Shown piece by piece: positions 33,891 to 47,000 of a stretch of 64,000 nt of DNA. The DNA comes from Liolophura sinensis (Eukaryota > Mollusca > Polyplacophora > Chitonida > Chitonidae). The notes under the pieces were generated by a model, which ran no database searches, had not been told where the DNA came from, and saw nothing but the letters and a program-made list of their open reading frames with translations. Position numbers and translations under genes: made by a program. The number at the start of each line of letters is the position of its first letter. Positions within the stretch are counted from its first letter, which is position 1. The stretch covers positions 27,258,547 through 27,322,546 of the forward strand of contig NC_088307.1 in NCBI RefSeq assembly GCF_032854445.1. Direction: 5' to 3'.

Positions 33891-34502
33891 CAAATTTCAG
33901 TGTTTTTTGTGTGGAGAATGTAAACGAGTGTCTCCGACTTTTGAAGGAAATGCTTATTGTGTGGCATGTTTTTGTAGGTTTACAAGGTGAAGTAGGTTTA
34001 AGTGTGTAATATTAATGTTACCCCATGCAGATTACGCTGCAATATGATCGTGTAGAATAGATTAAATGGTACGAAATACACAGTACATTCACATTAACAA
34101 TGTCGCCTTAATAAGAAATGATCCATATTCTGTTCACGCGTATAGCCTTTTCCTAAATTTTTCCGGTAAAAAACCTGTCCAGCTAGTGATTGTAAAAAAA
34201 ATTACACAAAATTGTCTGCTATTTCTAGTTATTCTCTGAGGTTTAATAACGGTAAACTAAGCCTTACTAATACATAAAGTTAGACTGCTAGCTAATGATT
34301 TATGTCACCCAACTATTCAGACCTGGGTTTACATAACACACGACCGTCACCTAATACCTGTGTACAAGTGTCATTTGCAAGTAAATATGTCCCCAAAAAA
34401 CGTGATGTCTGGTTGATTGATTGACTGATTTCTCATCAAACTTCTTCACGTAAAATCGCAACGGACACAGCGAGGGCTGGATTCGAACACGCGAACATAC
34501 TC

Positions 34503-34746
34503 AGTTGGTTACCGCGATAGCGCAGCATAATGACCCATGAGCCTCTCACCTTGCGGTCGCGGTGACTTCAAGTCCAGCTCATGCAGGCTACGTGGAAAGG
34601 TCTTCGAGCAACCTGCGGATTGTCGTGGGTTTCCTCCGGGCTCTGCCCGGTTTTCTCCCACCATAATGCTGGCCGCCGCCTTACAATTGAAATATTCTTG
34701 AGTACGGCGTAAAAGGCCAATCAAATAAATAAATAGATAAATAAAT
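34503..34746 (+). mobile_element. tRNA-derived SINE, nearly full length
   Basis: Head 'ttggttaccgcgatagcgca', B-box region 'gtgacttcaagtccagctca', core 'gggctctgcccggttttctc', tail 'gagtacggcgtaaaaggcca', then aaataaataaat. Confidence 0.9.
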
Positions 34747-34924
34747 GCATTATATTTCCAGTGTTATGGGGTATTGATGGTGTAAATTTCATTAGCTTTA
34801 TGTAACGAAGTAAGAAACTATAACACTGTGGAGGAAATGGGATGATTGGTGTGAAAAACAAAATAATTCAGTGAATTGAGAATGCAGTGCACCACAAGGG
34901 CAGCCATTCTTGCTCAACATTACT

Positions 34925-35240
34925 ACTGACATACAGTTCATTTGACCGATTCATCCTCTATGTGCGGGTTCAAAACCACCCTTGGGCAGAGAATTTGTAT
35001 AGATTTCCCATCTCTCACTGTTCGTGAGGGCCTTAGTGACGTTAAGAGGTCTACGTCGCTGGGTTGGTCGTTTGTGCGGCCTTTCGTTGAAGGCCACTTG
35101 TCTTTCACCAAATTTGTGTTCACATACGTACGTCATATCTTCAGAAAGTTCATCAGAAACTTGCCAAAGTTCGGGGGTTTACCCTGTTCATTGCGGTTTT
35201 TACCTTTTGTTGCGCGCCGAAAAAAGGCCCTGACTTTGAG
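34925..35240 (+). mobile_element. Probable SINE fragment, second type
   Basis: 'gtgcgggttcaaaaccaccc' B-box-like, then 'ggccttagtgacgttaagag' and 'gcggcctttcgttgaaggcc'. It matches the plan of the pieces at 13840 and 57525. Confidence 0.45.
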
Positions 35241-35284
35241 GTAATATAAAAGACTGCAGCATAAAGAGTAAAATCAGAGCAATC

Positions 35285-35420
35285 TACTGGTTGTATGGGG
35301 CTCCGCCAGTCTCTGCCAGGTAACCACCATCACCCCCCCCCCCCCCCCGCCTCCCCCATAATGCTGGCCGCCATCGTAGAGGTGAAATAGTGTACAGGGT
35401 AAAGTACCAACAAGATAAAT
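35285..35420 (+). mobile_element. SINE fragment with expanded C tract
   Basis: 'cataatgctggccgccatcg' core preceded by about 17 C. It replaces the usual 'cggtttcctccca'. Confidence 0.6.
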
Positions 35421-35784
35421 CAGAAACCATGCAGAGCTGTGGCAATATTGTGATAATTGGCAAATGGTCACACGTTCACATGTTTGAGTTTGAAGCGCAA
35501 GGATTTGATTTGATTAGAGTCTGCCATCTCATTCGTGAGAGAGATGTCTGTGTGCTGTCGTTGCATGACCGCACTGGAACACCGTGCTAAGGGCATCAGC
35601 CCCGTCAGTCCCGTCAATCACGGCGGTAACACGTCCATGACCAATCGTCATCCCAATCCCATCTTCTTTTAGCTTAACTGTACCGTGTTTGAATAGTCCA
35701 GGATTGATGCTGACATTCTGCTTGAGCACGTTCCATTCATAATTATCACTTCATTGAAGTCCACACATTGAACAAATCAGCCTT

Positions 35785-35925
35785 GCGGTGGTCGCAAGCT
35801 TCCTCCATGTCATGTCTGGTTTCCTCCCATCATAATGCTAGTCGCCATCTTATATTAAAGTATAAAATTGTTGAGTACGGCGTAAAATATGTCAAATAAA
35901 AAACAAATGAATAAATGAACTTGCT
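35785..35925 (+). mobile_element. SINE fragment
   Basis: 'tggtttcctcccatcataat' core, 'gttgagtacggcgtaaaata' tail, A-rich end. Confidence 0.75.
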
Positions 35926-36049
35926 TGTAGCACCTGAATAATCAACTGTTTTTTCTAACGTGGCTGAGCATGAAAGTTAAAAAAAATCTCCAGTAATTTT
36001 TCACATCTACGGCTGCTATGTCACACACGAATATTTTGATATCCATGTT

Positions 36050-36385
36050 GGTACTGACCGCTTCTGTGGCAAAATGTTTAGAGCGTCCGCCTCAAAGTCG
36101 GGAGACTCGGTATCAAACCCGTCATACCAAAGACTTTAAAAATGGTACTTGCTGCTGCTTTGCTTGACGTTCAGCACTAAGAGGTTAGAGCAACAAAACA
36201 GGTTTGGTTGGCCTGGTGTCAGTATCTTGGACAAGATACTTCAATGGCGGCAAAAACTTGAGCCCTGCCACAAGAAGACACAGTTTATGTACCCACATCT
36301 AATGACTCCTCGTGATTATATAACTGAAAAATTGCTTAGTACGACGTTCAGCCACATTCATTCATTCATTCATTCATTCCATTGT
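36050..36385 (+). mobile_element. tRNA-derived SINE, second family, full copy
   Basis: 'tagagcgtccgcctcaaagt' head, B box 'ggtatcaaaccc', body 'ttcagcactaagaggttaga', end 'ttagtacgacgttcagccac', then (attc)n. Confidence 0.82.
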
Positions 36386-37107
36386 GGTATTGTTTAAGGA
36401 TTTTTCACGTGGAGGGACATTGGCTATAGTAAAAGAACGTCAGACGTGAGGCATACCGAACGTCTCAGATCAATACTCGCGAGACCTTTTTCCACAAACC
36501 ACTAAAGCACTAATACATTTTATGAAATTAGAATTAGGAAAGAGTTATGTTTTCTTTCTGTGCTCTCTACCTCTAAGGTTGTTTGTTCGACTCCAGCTGG
36601 GAAAGATCGGCTGCGCCTTAACATATGTACGTATTTTCCCACTAAATAAGCCTGGCCACAATAACGTGATCAGAATATTGCTAATTACGGAGTAAAAGAA
36701 AAACTAAGCCATCAAATAAGTAAAAAGAGTGACAGTATTGATTTTGTATCAACAGCTTTAATTTCTGTACAATTATTAGCCCATCTTTTGTTCCCACATC
36801 TGTTATCACCGAGCAGAAAGTTTACAATAACTAGTGCGCTTGAAGATTACTATATAGCTAATTATCTCCCTTGAATTTTCAGATCTGGACCTTGAGTTGC
36901 TAAAGGATATTTTTCCAGAGGAATGAGTTTTGAAATGAAGCACTACTGACGGATTTACCTGAGGGAAGAAAATTAACCTCAATATCAATTTTTGGATATA
37001 TAATGCTAATCAGCGAATTCCGTGAGTTCTGAGGATATTGGTTGAGACAATTGCCCTGGGGGATATTTGCTGAAAACACTTGTACCGTGAACAAAGTGTG
37101 GGAATCC

Positions 37108-37185
37108 CGGCTTACCATCGACCGTACCATCGACCGTACCATCGACCATACCATCGACCTTACCATCAACCTTACCACTGACGAT
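37108..37185 (+). repeat. 12-bp tandem repeat
   Basis: About six copies of 'taccatcgaccg' and variants, just upstream of the laminin start exon. It may lie in its 5' flank or UTR. Confidence 0.88.
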
Positions 37186-37396
37186 GAGATGATTTCCTGA
37201 TGTGTTTACCAGTCGATTCCCAAGGATGGGATTACGGACATCCTAGAAATGATTGTCTTGGATTACTCATCTGAGGGGGTCTAACAGACTACAGGCCTTT
37301 AACAAAGCATTCTTAGGGCAGACTTTACGGGAATCGTTTTTGTTTCGATTTGTTCTCTGCTGTGACCGTAGTTGCAAAGGTAAATTTGACTACACG

Positions 37397-38068
37397 ATGA
37401 CTAGGTTCAGAGTGTGCAGTTTTCTGTGCAGGCCATATCACGGCATTGACTCGAGGCGTTGGTCGTCATCGTTGTTTACATTGACTTTAGTCACGATTTT
37501 CACCTTAGTACAAGTACCTCAAAGCTCATCACAAAGACTTGAGTGCTCACACGTAGACTTGGTAAACCTGGTAAACTACAACTCCTTCAGAACCGTAGAC
37601 GTTGGGCAACAGACATGTGGTATAGACAATCAGACGCAGTACCAGTCACTTGACACTTCAAATAGTGACATTCTAACGTGTAGTCCAACGTCCTTCCCGC
37701 CCACGGGGCTATCGGATAAAAACAATGAAAACACTTGTGAAATGATCCCGAATTTCGACACTTTCTGGCAAACCAAAAACACCATCTCTACCGCTGGCGC
37801 TGAACCGGATGCCGTGACGATCGTGGCGAATTTTACTAACAAATTTGAGATCCGTATAATAAGACTTGTCTTCGGACAGTTCACTTCCACGACAGACGGG
37901 CGTCCCAAGGCCGTGGTTTACGAAAAGTATGATTCACAAAACCTATGGGTGCCTTTGAAGTACGAAGCAGCTGACTGCTCCGAGTCGTACCCAGGTGTAA
38001 CCACCAAGGCTTCACCAATGTCCGCGTACTGTGCAACTAGGTCATCTGGAACAGCGCCGTACATATTG
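37397..38068 (+). CDS. Laminin exon 1: signal peptide and most of LN
   Basis: Includes [32 protein letters not shown] and [16 protein letters not shown], all LN landmarks. Ends phase 0 at donor gtaaat. Confidence 0.88.
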
Positions 38069-41000
38069 GTAAATATAAATACACACATACATTTAAATAA
38101 ACCTAATTCCGTTAATTTGTGCGTATTTGTGGAGTGTGTATACGTGTGGAGGGCTTGGCACTTGTATGTGCGTATTTGTGGAGTGTGTATACGTGTGGAG
38201 GGCTTGGCACTTGTATGTTCGTATTTGTGGAGTGTGTATACGTGTGGAGGGCTTGGCACTTGTATGTTCGTATTTGTGGAGTGTGTATACATATGGAGGG
38301 CTTGGCACATGTATGTGCGTATTTGTGGAGTGTGTATACGTGTGGAGGACTTGGCACTTGTATGTGCGTATTTGTGGAGTGTGTATACGTGTGGAGGGCT
38401 TGGCACTTGTATGTTCGTATTTGTGGAGTGTGTATACATATGGAGGGCTTGGCACATGTATGTGCGTATTTGTGGAGTGTGTATACGTGTGGAGGACTTG
38501 GCACTTGTATGTGCGTATTTGTGGAGTGTGTATACGTGTGGAGGGCTTGGCACTTGTATGTTCGTATTTGTGGAGTGTGTATACATATGGAGGGCTTGGC
38601 ACATGTATGTGCGTATTTGTGGAGTGTGTATACGTGTGGAGGACTTGGCACTTGTATGTGCGTATTTGTGGAGTGTGTATACGTGTGGAGGGCTTGGCAT
38701 TTGTATGTACATATTTGTGGAGTGTGTATACATACGTGTGGAGGGCTTGGCACTTGTATGTGCGTATTTGTAGAGTGTGTTTACGTGTGGAGGGCTTGGC
38801 ACTTGTATGTTCGTATTTGTGGAGTGTGTATACGTGTGGAGGGCTTGGCACTTGTATGTGCGTATTTGTGGAGTGTGTATACGTGTGGAGGACTTGGCAC
38901 TTGTATGTGCGTATTTGTGGAGTGTGTATACGTGTGGAGGGCTTGGCACTTGTATGTTCGTATTTGTGGAGTGTGTATACGTGTGGAGGACTTGGCACTT
39001 GTATGAGCGTATTTGTGGAGTGTGTTTACGTGTGGAGGGCTTGGCACTTGTATGTGCGTATTTGTAGAGTGTGTTTACGTGTGGAGGGCTTGGCACTTGT
39101 ATTTTCGTATTTGTGGAGTGTGTATACGTGTGGAGGGCTTGGCACATGTATGTGCGTATTTGTGAGGCGTGTATACGTGTGGAGGGCTTGGCACTTATAT
39201 GTACATATTTGTGGAGTGTGTATACATACGTGTGGAGGGCTTGGCACTTGTATGAGAGTATTTGTAGCGTGTGTATACATACGTGTGGAGGACTTGGCAC
39301 TTGTATGAGCGTATTTGAGGCGTGTTTATACGCCTGGAGGGCTTGGCACTTGTATGTGCGTATTTGTGGAGTGTGTATACGTGTGGAGGGCTTGGCACTT
39401 GTATGTGCGTATTTGTGGAGCGTGTATACGTGTGGAGGGCTTGGCACTTGTATGTTCGTATTTGTGGAGTGCGTATGCGTGTGGAGGGCTTGGCACTTGT
39501 ATGTGCGTATTTGTGGAGTGTGTATACGTGTGGAAGTCTTGGCACTTGTATGTTCGTATTTGTGGAGTGTGTATACGCATGGAGGGCTTGGCACTTGTAT
39601 GTGCGTTTTTGTGGCGTGTATATATGCGTGAAGGGCTTGGCTGTCCGAGTGGGTGCATCGGTTACATTTGTGTGGTTTTATTTTTGATGATATGAATTCA
39701 GATTTACTTTAAGATTACGAGGAGCCTGTTTTTGTGGCGCACAACACTGGAGCTTGGTTGTACGCCACAACAAGACGTACAATTCATCGTATGGTTTTCA
39801 CAGCCGATATGATAAGGAAACCATATTTGTCTGCAATAGAAAAAACTGTTTTTAGCAGAAGAGGGCTCGATCGAAAGGGACGTCTGTGTGTGTAGTATTC
39901 AAACTTCACTAGTGCAGTATTCTTTATTTACATTTTTGCGTCTGTTGCTCAGAGTTTTTCACCATGGGAAGAATTCGGGGAGTACAAGAGTAAGGTGGAA
40001 GTTCGGGATTACTACACAACGTCAGCTATCAGAGTGAGACTGACCCAACCATCGTCGTCAGAACCGTTGAGATCTTATTACCGAGTGTATGATCTAGGCG
40101 TTGACGGATCTTGTGCCTGTTATGATCACAGTAGTGCCTGCTTAGGACCCGTAAGTCTGCATGTAGCCTTATAGCTTGTGTCTGATATGTTCACAATACT
40201 ACTTGTTTAGCACCGGTAGGCCTGCGTGTTGCTTGACATCTTGTGCCTGTTATGATCACAACAGTGCCTGCTTAGGGACCGGTATCAAGTCTGTATGTAA
40301 CTTTATGTACATTTAATTCGCACTTTAGCATGGCATCTAGGAAAATGTGAGAGCAGTGTTTCATAATGGAGACAGGAAGAGTGTTTAGAACAAAGCGCTC
40401 TAAGATAAACACATGTTTATGACCCTCTGGTTTTAAAATTTTTGGATCGTTTTATTAAATCTGTGATGGACCTTTGATAGCTCATGCGTCTACCTAAAGC
40501 GATGGTGTTCCGGCAACCGATAAGCAAAGGGAGGTGGTTTCACACGTACCTGGTACTGCGAACACTCCAATCTCCTCAGTCCACAAACTAAACGCCATAG
40601 CTGATTTTCCTGACGGGCAATTTTGCCTACACACAACTGCGATATCCCGGTTTTGAAACATCTCAAAAATAAACATTTTTATGTTTATGTGACATATTTT
40701 ATCGATGCATACATGTATATATACGCCTACATCAGGCCTTCTGTTTAAGTGAATCATTATAGAGAGCACCGATCAAATTATGCATTTTTTGGTCAGAATG
40801 CAGCAGAATGTGAGTGTGTGCACAACACGATGGAGCCCCATTGTAAGGAATGCCTTCCTCTGTACAACAACAAGACGTGGGAAATGGGACCCAGTTTCCA
40901 GTGCGAAAGTGAGTGGACAGGAAAGTTTGTCACATCAATTGGCTAAATTTGCTATAACATAATTATTGCACAAATAATTCACTTTGATGCCTTAGCGTTA

Positions 41001-44000
41001 TGAGCATAATCCCTGTAGATCACAAGGGAAAAAAAGTAAATGAATCTTTGCTCACATTTCAGAATGTCTGTTGTGTTTTCACTGTTTACAAAGAAGTATT
41101 TTCTTCTTTAGTGTAGAATTCTTTAAAAAATGTGTCCTTACCGTTATTATGGGCATATGTACATTTTGCGGCTCGATTTTGATGTGAGCGCTTTGGACGG
41201 TATGATGATGATACAATGCCAACCTATACACAAATTTTTATCAACTCTGTCTTGGTTTTAAAACAAACTGGGAGATTTATGTTCCTTTTACCCAAGTATT
41301 ACGCTTTCTAATTTACCTGTCTAAAACTCTCGTATAACGGTAGAAAGCCAGATTATAATGAACACGTTTAATCAAAGGTTGTTGTGGGCGTTGGGTAAGT
41401 ACAATGCTGAACTGTTACACCTTACACAACCGTTAATCAAATGATAAATTTATGTATCATATTTCCTGAAGATGCGATACGCCTTTAATCCGGCTTGTGT
41501 AATGACATAGCTTTGGGCGCTCATTTTGCTTTTTAGACTTTTTTCATGTACTTTTATAAATTTCTGTGGTTCAGGTGAGTGTGATACTTCTTGCAGAATG
41601 TGACTGTAACGAACATGCATCGGCCTGTCATTTTGACGACGTCAAAGGTTTTGGAGTCTGTGACAACTGTGAGGAAAACACCGCTGGGGATTTCTGTGAA
41701 CTGTGTAACCCTGGATATCGCAGAAATCCATCCAATCAAAACCCCAGAATAAATATGATTGGACTCGAAACAGGAACTTGCTCTGGTAAGATAATCATTT
41801 TTATGATGTTAAAAACACGGCGCCAGAGGGGTACTCTTGTACCGAGACGTTGTGATGCTTTATTTTATATATGTACGCATACACCGGTTACACAGAAAAT
41901 CTTAATCGTGAATTGTATCACAAAGTGTCACATTGGTTATTGCCAATGGTCAGTGTTTAGGCTAATACTATTTAATTATTTATTTGATTGGTGTTTTACG
42001 CCGTACTCAAGAACATTTCGCTTATACGGTAGCGGCCAGCATTATTCGAAAGACAAAGTCGAAAGAAACCGGGCAGAGCTAATACTACAGAAATGAAGAA
42101 AACAAATGAATACAATTATTGTACATTGAAATTGTAAAATCCTTTTATGCTTATTTTCGTGAGTACTCCGGAGTTTTTAAATAAGAGACGTCAGAGTCGT
42201 GGTCAATTTATCAACAGAACAGACGTAGGCTTATTTACCACTCGATTGTGATTCCCTCACTGACAGCGTTCACAATCTTAGACTTCCGAGAGCTGATAAA
42301 GCCTTACATTTAAAGCCAACTTGAGATTGAAATGCTAAAGGATAGAACATGTCTCAAACGGAATACAGAGTGCAGAACAGAAAGAAAAAACATCACGTTT
42401 CATGAATGCATGAATTCGAGGAGTATTCCTCATCCTCGATCAATACGCAAAGGCGGTGTCCACGTGACCTCATCCTATACTAACAGGCGATATATGAATG
42501 CGCATATTCGGTATATACTGTTACTTTGATCAATTACCGTTATTGATTTTACCTACTAACTAGTCGCACGTGTATGTATATAAGGCAGGGATGATTTTGT
42601 TCCTCTGTGCTGTTTCTAGGCTATATCATTTTGCGCAGGGCAGTTTTCTCCTGTCGCAGGCGCACATCTTGAATCAATATCAACAGCTGTCCCATTTGCA
42701 CGCACTGTGCAAAAGCGTTCACCTCGTAACCGGTTAGCATACAAATAAATGAGGTGGAGTTTTTGACATAATTCTAAGTACAACAGTTGTTACCATAGAA
42801 CGTATGCACTGAAATCAGACATTTTGTTTTGTGAAATAAAGCAATTTTTATGCTGCTAAAATGTTTAGCTATCCATAAGCAGTGGTAGGTTTTGATTATT
42901 CCTTTAAAGGGTGGGTCTTTTGCATAATTTTCTTTACTTATAATTGATTAATCTTAAGCGCCATACTTTAGAATTTTTCACTTATTTGATGGCGCTCAGT
43001 TTTATTGGTGGAGAAAACCGGAGTGCGCCAAATAAACCATGGTCAGTTTACTGACAAACTTATCTTCAATGTGACACATGAAGTCTTTAAGAAACCATAG
43101 GCAGCAAAATGGCCACCCGAACATCGTCAACCCCTTTTGGTAACCAAGGCCCTGAAATGAGAGAAGGGGGTACTATAAATTCCCTGCCTGTTCTCGGGGT
43201 TGACTCCGCCCATCGTGTGTCTTTGGCTTTGGCCGTCAAGCGCGTTTAACAACTAAACCACGGTTTATCAAACATGTCTTTGCATCACACAGATTGACTC
43301 TGTATTTATTTATTTATTTGTTTATTTGATGTATTTCACCACACACTAAGAAGTTTGTGATGAAATTTTCATGGAGTAAATTTGAGGCATAAATGACGAT
43401 TACGTAGTAAAAAAACTATCTGCCACACTTTTAAGTGTAAATTTCCATGCATTAGAAAACGACCGACACGTAAACAACGAACAAGATTCTGCTTGTGTGC
43501 ACTTCCAATGTGCAGCAAAACTGGTATTTATCTTTCATCCTTAATAACTGTTGTTTTTTTTTAACTGTTTCAGGCTTCAACGGCTCGAGTGTTGTCAGTA
43601 AGTATTTCCTTTTGGCTTTATTGGTTTGGAAAGTGCTCACGTGTAATCGTATGGAACAGAATTCCATCTCCCTTAAAAGTCGTAAACAAACTCTAAGGGC
43701 TTAAAGAAAGAAGGTTTATTGAATCAGTGCCTGGAGTGAACCACCGCCTTCACCAGGTATCTTACATGCCACCTGACTTAAAGTCGCAGTCAAACTATTG
43801 AGTGTTGGTTTCGAACTTGTGATCTGCTGGTCTAGGGTTGGATTTTCGCGCTTTATCCATCTGAGCCAGCAAAGTTCTGATAGATAGACTGATTAAGCTG
43901 TAATCATTGCCTACTTACTGATATACACAACACATAGTCAGTTGTCCAGCAGGCGTGGATGATATTCAAGCTTCAGATTGCTTATAGCGGACAATAGGAG

Positions 44001-47000
44001 GTTAAATGATTTTAAAATATTAAGATTTACTGATTCCTGAAAAGAACTGTACGTCATGCTGGAAATTAGCATTCGTCAGTAGTCTAATTAACATAAACAG
44101 CATTATATGTGGGTAGATATGTCAGACACTTTCTATTAAAGTCAGACATAATTATTGACAGGGGTTAAGTCGAATTCAGTCTATGGCATTGGCTTCTTCT
44201 ATATTCAGTGAGGACGAATCGAAATATAGTTTCCGGTCTTTAGCGTACTGAAGTGTTATGACATGTGGCATTTCATATATGTGTATATTGGACCAGTCAC
44301 GTAACAATAACGACCAATAACGTCACACGATTGGCTAGGCCAGGCTGGCGACACCGGTGTCTTATGAGGACCAGTCACGTAACAATAACGGCCAATAACG
44401 TCGCACGACGGGCTAGGCCAGGCTGGCGACACCGGTGTCTTATGAGGACCAGTCACATAACAATAACGGCCAATAACGTTGAACGACTGGCTAGGCCAGG
44501 CTGGCAACACCGGTGTCTTATGAGGGCCAGTCACGTAACAATAACGGCCAATAACGTCGAACGACTGGCTAGGCCAGGCTGGCGACACCGGTGTCTTATG
44601 AGGACCAGTCACGTAACAATAACGGCCAATAACGTCACACGATTGGCTAGGCCAGGCTGGCGACACCGGTGTCTTATGAGGACCAGTCACATAACAATAA
44701 CGGCCAATAACGTCGCACGACGGGCTAGGCCAGGCTGGCGACACCGGTGTCTTATGAGGACCAGACACGTACCAAAAACGGTGGATAACGTCACACGATT
44801 GGCTAGGCCAGGCTGGCGACACCGGTGTCTTATGAGGACCAGTCACATAACAATAATGGCCAATAACGTCGAACGACTGGCTAGGCCAGGCTGGCGACAC
44901 CGGTGTCTTATGAGGACCAGTCACATAACAATAACGGCCAATAACGTTGAACGACTGGCTAGGCCAGGCTGGCAACACAGGTGTCTTATGAGGGCCAGTC
45001 ACATAACAATAACGGCAAATAACGTCACACGATTGGCTAGGCCAGGCTGGCGACACTGGACACCCCATAATCGTGTGCCCCCTAACTCTCTGAAATTCTT
45101 TAGTAACTTGTATTTGTATTACTGACATACTCTGTACACTTTTGTCTTCCAGATTACAACTGTAGCAGCTGGTGTGTCCGTAAGTAAACATTGTCCAGTT
45201 CAGCTAAGAAAAGATGTTAGATCATGTGTATTATTTACAACACAGTTTGATATTAGCTGGCTGAAACTCATTTATATTCCATGTAGCCAGAGTTTGAGAG
45301 CTTTAGCAGAAAGCGGTAAAAAAGGTCTAATGCATTCTGCTCTTGCTGACACAAAATATTGGGGGTTAAAATTCAATGTATGGTTAACTTTGACTTTTAT
45401 ATCTTTGTCCATCTATTCCCTTTCCCTGTAATAATAAAGAAGTAGTTTGCATTCGAGTAACTTCCCATCAAGTTAGTACAAATCGTTGCACACTAAGTGT
45501 AACTCATTTTCTCCTCAACAACAAACCAATCAGTAAATCAATAAATCGTTCAATCTCTTTTTGATGAGTATCAAATTTTGTTACAGCCTGTGATTGTCAT
45601 GTTAACGGGACTAAAAACAACGTTTACACGTGCGATGTCAACGGTCAGTGTGACTGCAAAGATAACGTGATGGGTGACAGATGTGGCCAGTGTTTGGACA
45701 ACTTCTGGGAACTGCGTTCCGAAAACCCGTTAGGATGCAGACGTATGTACTAACACACAGAGAAACGTTATAGTACATGTTCAAGCAGTTTGGATGACAT
45801 GAGCAAGTAGTCTACCACATGTTCAAGCAGTTTGGATCACATAAGCAAGTAATCTACCACATGTTCAAGCAGATTGGATGACATAAGCAAATAGTCTACT
45901 ACACGTTCAAGCAGTTTGGATGACATAAGCAAGTAATCTACCACATGTTCAAGCAGTTTGGATGACATAAGCAAGTAATCTACCACATGTTCAAGCAGTT
46001 TGGATGACATAAGCAAGTAGTCTACCACATGTTCAAGCAGTTTGGATGACATAAGCAAGTAATCTACCACATGTTCAAGCAGTTTGGATGACACAAGCAC
46101 ATAGTCTACCACATGTTTAAGCAGTTTGGATGACATAAGCACATTGTCTACTACACGTTCAAGCAGTTTAGATGACATACGCAAGTAGTCTACCACATGT
46201 TCAAGCAGTTTGGATTACACAAGCAAATAGTCTACTACACGTTCAAGCAGTTTGGATGATATAAGCAAGTAATCTACCACATGTTCAAACAGTTTCGATC
46301 ACACAAGTAAGTAGTCTACAACATGTTCAAGCAGTTTGGATGACACAAGCACATAGTCTACTACACGTTCAAGCAGTTTGGATGACATAAGCAAATAGTC
46401 TACCACATGTTCAAGCAGTTTGGATTACACAAGCAAGTAGTCTACCACATGTTCAAGCAGTTTGGATGACATAAGCAAGTAATCTACCACACGTTCAAGC
46501 AGTTTAGATGATATAAGCAAATAGTCTACTACATGTTCAAGCAGTTTGGATGACATAAGCAAATAGTCTACCACATGTTCAAGCAGTATGGATCACACAA
46601 GCAAGTAGTCTACTACATGTTCAAGCAGTTTGGATGACATAAGCACATAGTCCACTACACGTTCAAGCAGTTTGATCCCCGAGAGCAAACCTCCTGCTAA
46701 CACGTTCAAGTGATTTAAACCACACCAGCAAAAATTCTAATGCATGATCAGCAACCTGAATCACACAAAAAAGCATTCCAGCACATGTATGAGCAATTTG
46801 AAAAACAGAAGCAAATATTCTACTATATTTACTAGTAATCTGAACCACTCAAGCAAAAACTCTGGTGCATGTTTATGTAATATGATCCACACAAGCAAAA
46901 ACTCTGGTGCATGTTTATGTAATCTGATCCACACAAGCAGAAACTCTGGTGCATGTTTATGTAATCTGATCCACACAAGCAAAAACTCTGGTGCATGTTT

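Larger units (their letters stand above)
31581..37396. other. Intergenic region upstream of the laminin gene
   Basis: No gene recognised. It contains SINE copies or pieces (32150, 34503, 34925, 35285, 35785, 36050), a TTGTG-rich tract (33640) and a 12-bp array (37108). 32300-33600 and 33900-34480 show nothing I recognise. Confidence 0.6.

Noticed and set aside
37918-39594. 558-residue - strand ORF and several + strand ORFs over 38.1-39.6 kb
   Set aside because: They are products of the 49-bp minisatellite. The + strand ORF that begins at 37253 is real only up to the splice donor at 38068.
44256-45191. 311- and 286-residue repeat proteins
   Set aside because: 78-bp array, both strands open, no start context or domain.
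45587-46200. 42-bp array born from laminin exon 5
   Set aside because: Only a short resemblance (cagtgtttggacaac vs cagtttggatgac) and the junction itself is not in the unit, unlike the 21-bp and 62-bp arrays.
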